Below are positions 53,323-57,679 of a stretch of DNA of 57,679 nucleotides, piece by piece. The notes under the pieces are model-generated. The model saw nothing but the letters and a program-made list of their open reading frames with translations. It made no database searches and was not told where the DNA came from. Position numbers and translations under genes: made by a program. Position 1 is the stretch's first letter, and every line of letters starts with the position of its first letter. The stretch comes from Hyphomicrobiales bacterium (GTDB lineage: Bacteria > Pseudomonadota > Alphaproteobacteria > Rhizobiales > Beijerinckiaceae): the NCBI GenBank assembly GCA_026400555.1, contig JAPLOW010000065.1:1-57679 (forward strand), in the 5' to 3' direction.

Positions 53323-54018
53323 ATGCGCATTCTCGCCATCGACACGGCGCTTGGCTCCTGTTCGGCCTGTGTCCTTGAGCAAGGCCAGCCGGATGCGTTG
53401 GCTCTTGAGCAGCTTGTGATCGAGCGGGGCCATGCCGAGGCGCTGATGCCTCTGGTCGCGCGGGTCATGGCGAAGGTCGAGGGTGGCTTTGCGGCGCTGG
53501 ACCGCATCGCCGTCACAGTCGGCCCCGGCAGCTTCACGGGGCTGCGGGTCGGCCTTTCCGCCGCCCGCGCGATGGGGCTCGCCGCCAGCCGACCCGTTGT
53601 CGGCGTCACCACGCTCGCCGCCTATTGTGCGCCGATGATCGGCCGCGAAGCCGGGCGCATGACGGCCGCGGCCATCGATGCCCGTCACGGGCAGGTCTAT
53701 TTCCAGGCGCTCGCCCCAGATGGGTCAGTGCTCGCCGGGGCACGGCAATGCAGCATCCGCGACGCCGTCCGCAGCATCGGGAAGGGTCCTGTCAGCCTGT
53801 CGGGCTCGGGCGCGCTGTTGGTGGCACAGGAAGCCTGGTCGATCGGCCTCGACGCCGTCGTGGTCGAGGCCGCGGCGGGTCCGGACATCCGCTGGGTTGC
53901 CCGGCTCGGACTGCTGGCCGATCAACAAACGGCGCTGCCGCGTCCGCTGTATCTGCGGGCGGCGGACGCCCAACCGCAGGACAATGGCCGCCTGCCGCGC
54001 CAGACCGAGGCACCGTGA
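53323..54018 (+). CDS. tsaB: tRNA threonylcarbamoyladenosine biosynthesis protein TsaB
   Basis: 231 residues. I-D-T-A-L-G-S-C-S-A at about 5-14 and the family core V-G-P-G-S-F-T-G-L-R-V-G-L-S-A-A-R-A near 66-83 define TsaB, an ASKHA-fold partner of TsaD in t6A synthesis. The C-terminal third is variable, as usual. It is followed by rimI with the stop and next start nearly touching, the usual tsaB-rimI order. Confidence 0.95.
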   Translation: MRILAIDTALGSCSACVLEQGQPDALALEQLVIERGHAEALMPLVARVMAKVEGGFAALDRIAVTVGPGSFTGLRVGLSAARAMGLAASRPVVGVTTLAAYCAPMIGREAGRMTAAAIDARHGQVYFQALAPDGSVLAGARQCSIRDAVRSIGKGPVSLSGSGALLVAQEAWSIGLDAVVVEAAAGPDIRWVARLGLLADQQTALPRPLYLRAADAQPQDNGRLPRQTEAP

Positions 54019-54026
54019 GGCCGGTG

Positions 54027-54527
54027 ATGCAACTGGTCGCCGCGCTGAAAGCCCGCCTCCGGGGCCGGCTGACGCTCCGGATCGAACCCTTGCGGGCCGC
54101 GCATTCGGCCGCGGCGGCAGCCCTGCATCAGGCCAGCTTCGCGCGCGGCTGGGACCAGCCGGACGTCGCCCGCATGCTGGCTGAAGCCAACATCCTTGCC
54201 GATGCCGTGATTGCGGGCAGCGAGCGCGAGCCATCCGGCTTCGTGATGTCCCGGCTGGCTGCCGATGAGGCCGAGATCCTGACCATCTGTGTTGCACCGC
54301 ACAGGCAGGGCCAGGGCCTCGCGAAACTGCTGCTGGAGCGCCATATGGACCATCTCGCCCGGCGCGGCGTGGCGAAGCTGTTCCTGGAGGTTGACGCGCA
54401 CAACACGTCGGCGCTCCGGCTCTACCGTCATTTTGGCTTTGCACAGGTGGGCGAGCGACCTGGCTACTACGCGTTGGCCGACGGCAGCCGTGCTCTGGCC
54501 CTGATCCTGCAGCGCGATCTGGACTGA
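54027..54527 (+). CDS. rimI: Ribosomal-protein-alanine N-acetyltransferase RimI
   Basis: 166 residues from the ATG at 54027, which has GAGG six bases upstream; a GTG at 54015 overlapping the tsaB stop is the alternative. The GNAT core shows E-I-L-T-I-C-V-A-P-H-R-Q-G-Q-G-L-A-K-L-L-L near 87-107 and E-V-D-A-H-N-T-S-A-L-R-L-Y-R-H-F-G-F. RimI acetylates ribosomal protein S18. Its stop touches the plsC start. Confidence 0.92.
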   Translation: MQLVAALKARLRGRLTLRIEPLRAAHSAAAAALHQASFARGWDQPDVARMLAEANILADAVIAGSEREPSGFVMSRLAADEAEILTICVAPHRQGQGLAKLLLERHMDHLARRGVAKLFLEVDAHNTSALRLYRHFGFAQVGERPGYYALADGSRALALILQRDLD

Positions 54528-55390
54528 TGCGGATCACGAGCCGGAAAAAAAAGCCCGACCTCTTGAAGGGCCCGCGCTGGAGCGCCGGCGCGACGTTCAA
54601 GGTTGGCCTGATCGCGGCCGTGAGCCTTGTCGGCATTCCGGCGCAAGCGCTCGTCAGCCGAATCGCGCCGCGCAGGAGCCATGTCCTGCCGCAGGTCTTC
54701 CACCGGATGATCTGCTCGGTCATCGGTGTCCGCTGCGTTGTCGAGGGCTCGCCGCCAGATCCTTCCGCCCGGACCCTGATCGTGGCCAATCATGTGTCCT
54801 GGCTCGATGTGCCGGTGATCGGTTCGACCGGACCCCTGTCGTTCATCGCTAAATCCGAAATCTCGGAATGGCCCGGCATCGGCGCAATGGCGCGGCTGCA
54901 GCGCACCTTGTTCATCGATCGGGCGCGCAGGACCCATACGGCGGTGATCGCCTCCGAAATGGCTCAGCGCCTGTCCTTCGGCGAGAGCGTGGTGCTGTTT
55001 GCCGAAGGCACCACGGGGGATGGAACGCGAATCCTGCCGTTCAAGTCGTCGCTTCTGGGCGCCGTGAAGGAAGCGCTCGGTCCCGATGATGGCGGCGAAA
55101 TCATCGTCCAGCCTCTGGCGCTGCTCTATATCGGCCGTCACGGAATTCCCGGCGGCCGTGCTGAGCGGGCGCGTCTGGCTTGGTACGGCGATACCGAACT
55201 GCTGCCGCATCTCAAGGAAATCCTGTCGGGTGGTCCGATTGATGTCCGGCTTGTCTGGGGCGAGCCGATCAGGATGGGCCGCGAGCATTCGCGCAAGCAG
55301 GCGGCGCGCCTGGCCGAACTGTCCGTGAAGCAGGCCGCTCTGAGGCACTTCACGGGCCGTGAGCGAACCGGATCAGATCGGGCTGATTGA
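54527..55390 (+). CDS. plsC: 1-acyl-sn-glycerol-3-phosphate acyltransferase
   Basis: 287 residues. A basic N-terminus (with a run of eight A at 54545-54552 coding K-K-K) precedes a membrane helix (about 23-45). The acyltransferase motifs are N-H-V-S-W-L-D (H89 and D94), F-I-D-R near 129-132 and F-A-E-G-T near 158-162. It adds the second acyl chain to make phosphatidic acid, although lyso-ornithine-type acyltransferases (OlsA) look alike. In several rhizobia a fur/mur gene lies between rimI and plsC; it is absent here, as the genes share one base. Confidence 0.9.
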   Translation: MRITSRKKKPDLLKGPRWSAGATFKVGLIAAVSLVGIPAQALVSRIAPRRSHVLPQVFHRMICSVIGVRCVVEGSPPDPSARTLIVANHVSWLDVPVIGSTGPLSFIAKSEISEWPGIGAMARLQRTLFIDRARRTHTAVIASEMAQRLSFGESVVLFAEGTTGDGTRILPFKSSLLGAVKEALGPDDGGEIIVQPLALLYIGRHGIPGGRAERARLAWYGDTELLPHLKEILSGGPIDVRLVWGEPIRMGREHSRKQAARLAELSVKQAALRHFTGRERTGSDRAD

Positions 55391-55446
55391 GTTTCGGCCG
55401 CGCTGGCCCTAAAAGGCCGTCACCCCGTCCCGCAGTTCCGAGCGCC

Positions 55447-56808
55447 ATGAAAAAGGTCTTTATCAAATCCTATGGCTGCCAGATGAACGTCTATGACGGG
55501 CAGCGCATGGCTGATGTCCTTGCGAAGGAAGGCTATGCCGAGACCGCCGAGCAGTCCGATGCCGACCTCGTCATCCTGAACACCTGCCACATCCGCGAAA
55601 AAGCCGTCGACAAGGTCTATTCGGAGCTGGGCCGCGTGCGCGAGGGCAAGGAACTGAGAGCCCTTCAGGGCAAGGACACCCGGATCGTGGTCGCCGGCTG
55701 CGTTGCGCAGGCGGAAGGGGCCGAGATCCAGCGCCGCCAGACAGCCGTTGACCTGGTGGTCGGCCCGCAGAGCTATCACCGCCTGCCGGACCTTCTCACC
55801 CGGTCGGAGCGGCGCAAGGTCGTGGACACCGAGTTTCCCATCGAGGACAAGTTCGGCTTTCTCCCCGTGCCGGACAGGAGCCGGACCCGCGCGCGTGGCG
55901 TGACGGCGTTCCTGACCGTGCAGGAGGGCTGCGACAAGTTCTGCTCGTTCTGCGTGGTGCCCTATACGCGCGGCGCGGAGGTCTCCCGCCCCGTGAGCAA
56001 GATTGTTGCGGAGGCGCAGGCTCTTGTCGCCGGCGGCGTGTGCGAACTGACACTGATCGGGCAGAATGTGAACGCCTATCATGGCGAGGGGCCGGATGGC
56101 CGGCCCTGGCCACTCTGGCGGCTGCTCGAACGGCTCGCCAGCCTCGATGGCATCCGGCGGCTGCGTTACATGACCAGCCACCCCAATGACATGGACGACG
56201 GTCTGATCCGGGCCCATGGTGATCTGCCGGCGCTGATGCCCTTCCTGCATCTGCCCGTGCAGTCGGGTTCCGACGCAGTTCTCGATGCGATGAACCGCAA
56301 GCACAGCGCGGCAGGCTATCGCGACATCATCGCGAAGGTGAGGGCGGTGCGGCCCGACATCGCGCTGTCGTCCGATTTCATTGTCGGATTTCCCGGTGAG
56401 ACTGACGCCGACTTCGACGCCACGATGCGCCTCATCGACGATGTCCGGTACGCGACGGTGTTTTCGTTCAAGTACTCACCCAGACCCGGTACGCCGGCGT
56501 CGGGTGCGGCAGAGCAGATTCCCGAAGCGGTCAAGTCCGAGCGGCTGGCGATCCTCCAGGCGCGTGTCGAGGAGCATCGCCAGGCCTTCAATGCGGCGAC
56601 GATCGGCCGCCGGGTCGATGTGCTGCTCGAGCGTGCCGGGCGTCATCCCGGCCAGCTGTCCGGCAAGTCCCCTTATCTGCAGACGGTCCAGGTCGAGACG
56701 GACGCCTGTCATATCGGCGACACCGTTTCGGTAGACATCCTGTCACAGACAACGAACACTCTGTTCGGACGAATCGTTTCGGACAAAGCTGTTGCATCGG
56801 TGGCGTGA
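55447..56808 (+). CDS. miaB: tRNA-2-methylthio-N6-dimethylallyladenosine synthase
   Basis: 453 residues from the ATG at 55447. All six cluster ligands are present: C11, C47 and C85 in the UPF0004 domain and the radical-SAM triad C162, C166, C169 in [10 protein letters not shown]. The TRAM domain closes the protein. MiaB methylthiolates i6A37 in tRNA. phoH follows after 57 bases in the normal miaB-phoH order. Confidence 0.97.
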   Translation: MKKVFIKSYGCQMNVYDGQRMADVLAKEGYAETAEQSDADLVILNTCHIREKAVDKVYSELGRVREGKELRALQGKDTRIVVAGCVAQAEGAEIQRRQTAVDLVVGPQSYHRLPDLLTRSERRKVVDTEFPIEDKFGFLPVPDRSRTRARGVTAFLTVQEGCDKFCSFCVVPYTRGAEVSRPVSKIVAEAQALVAGGVCELTLIGQNVNAYHGEGPDGRPWPLWRLLERLASLDGIRRLRYMTSHPNDMDDGLIRAHGDLPALMPFLHLPVQSGSDAVLDAMNRKHSAAGYRDIIAKVRAVRPDIALSSDFIVGFPGETDADFDATMRLIDDVRYATVFSFKYSPRPGTPASGAAEQIPEAVKSERLAILQARVEEHRQAFNAATIGRRVDVLLERAGRHPGQLSGKSPYLQTVQVETDACHIGDTVSVDILSQTTNTLFGRIVSDKAVASVA

Positions 56809-56865
56809 TTCGCGTCCGCGTCGTGGTTTGACTGCTTCATGGTTGGGCAAAGGAGACACGCTCAC

Positions 56866-57679
56866 TTGGCACGATCCGATCTTGCGCCTGCAAAAGGCCT
56901 GCATCGCCCCTCCCTGACAGGCGCTGCGGTTGTCGCCGCCCCCCAGTTGCGGGAAGCCCAGGAAGTGTCTCTCACACTCGAGGACAACGGCCTCGCCGGC
57001 ATCGTCTTCGGCCAGTACGACCAGAATCTGGCCCATCTCGAACGACGGCTGCAGATTGTCGCCCATGCCAATGGCAATCGCGTCATCCTGAAGGGTCCCT
57101 TGGACACGACCGAGCGTGCGCGCCTCGTGCTCGAAGCCCTGTACAAGCGCGCCCGGGACGGCGCGCTGATCAGCCCCGGCGATGTTGACGGCGCCATTGA
57201 GGAAAGCGCGCAGCAGCGCTCGCTGTTCCCAAATCCCGGCAATGGCAACGGCGTCTCCTTCGATGCGGTCGTGACCCGCAAGCGCGGGCCGGTTCGCGCC
57301 CGCTCCGCCGCGCAGGACGCTTATCTGCGTGCTATGAAGCGCAACGAACTGGTGTTCGCCGAAGGCCCGGCCGGTACCGGCAAGACCTGGCTCGCGGTCG
57401 GACATGCCGTCTCGCTGATCGAGCAGGGCGTGGTCGAGCGCATGATCCTCTCGCGTCCGGCCGTCGAGGCCGGCGAACGTATCGGATTCCTGCCCGGCGA
57501 CATGCGCGAGAAGGTCGATCCCTATCTCAGGCCGATCTACGACGCGCTCTATGACTTCATGGAGGCGCGCCATGTCGAGCGTGCCCTGCAGACCGGTATG
57601 ATCGAAATCGCGCCGCTGGCCTTCATGCGTGGCCGAACGCTGACCAACGCGGTTGTCCTGCTCGACGAGGCGCAGAACA
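56866..57679 (+). CDS. phoH: PhoH-family ATPase (partial, C-terminus off window)
   Basis: 271 codons are present, open to the window edge. The start is taken as a TTG at 56866, nine bases after AAAGGAGA; an ATG at 56839 in frame would place that ribosome-binding site inside the gene. Walker A G-P-A-G-T-G-K-T is at 167-174, R-P-x-V-E-A-G-E-R-I-G-F-L-P-G-D follows, and the Walker B region V-V-L-L-D-E-A-Q-N is reached just before the edge. PhoH/YbeZ proteins act with YbeY in RNA processing; ybeY would be expected next, beyond the window. Confidence 0.94.
   Translation, partial: MARSDLAPAKGLHRPSLTGAAVVAAPQLREAQEVSLTLEDNGLAGIVFGQYDQNLAHLERRLQIVAHANGNRVILKGPLDTTERARLVLEALYKRARDGALISPGDVDGAIEESAQQRSLFPNPGNGNGVSFDAVVTRKRGPVRARSAAQDAYLRAMKRNELVFAEGPAGTGKTWLAVGHAVSLIEQGVVERMILSRPAVEAGERIGFLPGDMREKVDPYLRPIYDALYDFMEARHVERALQTGMIEIAPLAFMRGRTLTNAVVLLDEAQN

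Noticed and set aside
1-57679. tRNA, rRNA, CRISPR arrays, insertion sequences, prophage
   Set aside because: No tRNA T-loop/anticodon-like segments in the gaps, no regular repeat arrays, and no transposase, integrase or phage-like product among the credible frames.

Overview
The window is GC-rich, densely coded chromosomal DNA from an alphaproteobacterium, most likely a member of the Hyphomicrobiales (Rhizobiales). Grounds: the gene order parB-parA-rsmG-mnmG-mnmE-rho-hemJ-hemE / PPSR-maf-aroE-coaE-dnaQ / secB, the 180-kDa NAD-glutamate dehydrogenase, DUF2794, HemJ, a Tim44-like protein next to secB, and CtrA-type TTAA-N7-TTAAC sites. The genus cannot be fixed from sequence reading alone. I see no rRNA, tRNA, insertion sequence, prophage, integron or CRISPR array. 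Nearly every gene is a core housekeeping gene.

Layout. 1-9.8 kb: ABC solute-binding protein (cut by the window edge), yciB-ftsY, an RluA-type pseudouridine synthase, phhB, thpR, an aldo/keto reductase, and tesA divergent from ybbA-ybbP. 9.8-12.1 kb: a structured leader that resembles the ybhL motif before a Bax-inhibitor-1 gene broken by an internal deletion and frameshift, then a GNAT acetyltransferase, DUF2794, and a gene-free stretch with a long imperfect hairpin plus an intrinsic terminator (candidate small RNA). 12.1-20.2 kb: AhpD-like peroxidase, the large NAD-GDH, a Trm112-like protein, a UbiH-family hydroxylase and tesB. 20.2-26.0 kb: sigma-54 promoter, glnK-amtB, terminator, CtrA-type site, ftsK and lolA. 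26.3-34.0 kb: xth, a cyclic-nucleotide-binding protein, an OmpR-type response regulator, a YkuD protein, yggS, leuS-lptE-holA. 34.0-42.7 kb: parB, parA, rsmG, mnmG, mnmE, rho, hemJ and hemE, all leftward, with two perfect 16-bp parS palindromes. 42.7-43.1 kb: a gene-free, partly AT-rich segment with many DnaA-box-like motifs in one orientation and a perfect CtrA site, between hemE and PPSR. This is the conserved position of the alphaproteobacterial chromosomal origin, so I call it oriC. 43.1-57.7 kb: rightward genes PPSR, maf, aroE, coaE, dnaQ, (secB leftward), tim44-like, mltA, smr, xre, adenosine kinase, aminotransferase, nfu, tsaB, rimI, plsC, miaB and phoH (cut by the window end).

How it fits together. 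The central 20 kb is the replication and segregation hub: oriC with DnaA and CtrA sites, parABS, and close by holA, dnaQ and ftsK (itself behind a CtrA site). Genes nearest the origin are transcribed away from it on both sides. The most unusual items are the origin itself, the broken BI-1 gene behind an apparently intact leader, and the unidentified structured RNA candidate at 11.95-12.08 kb.
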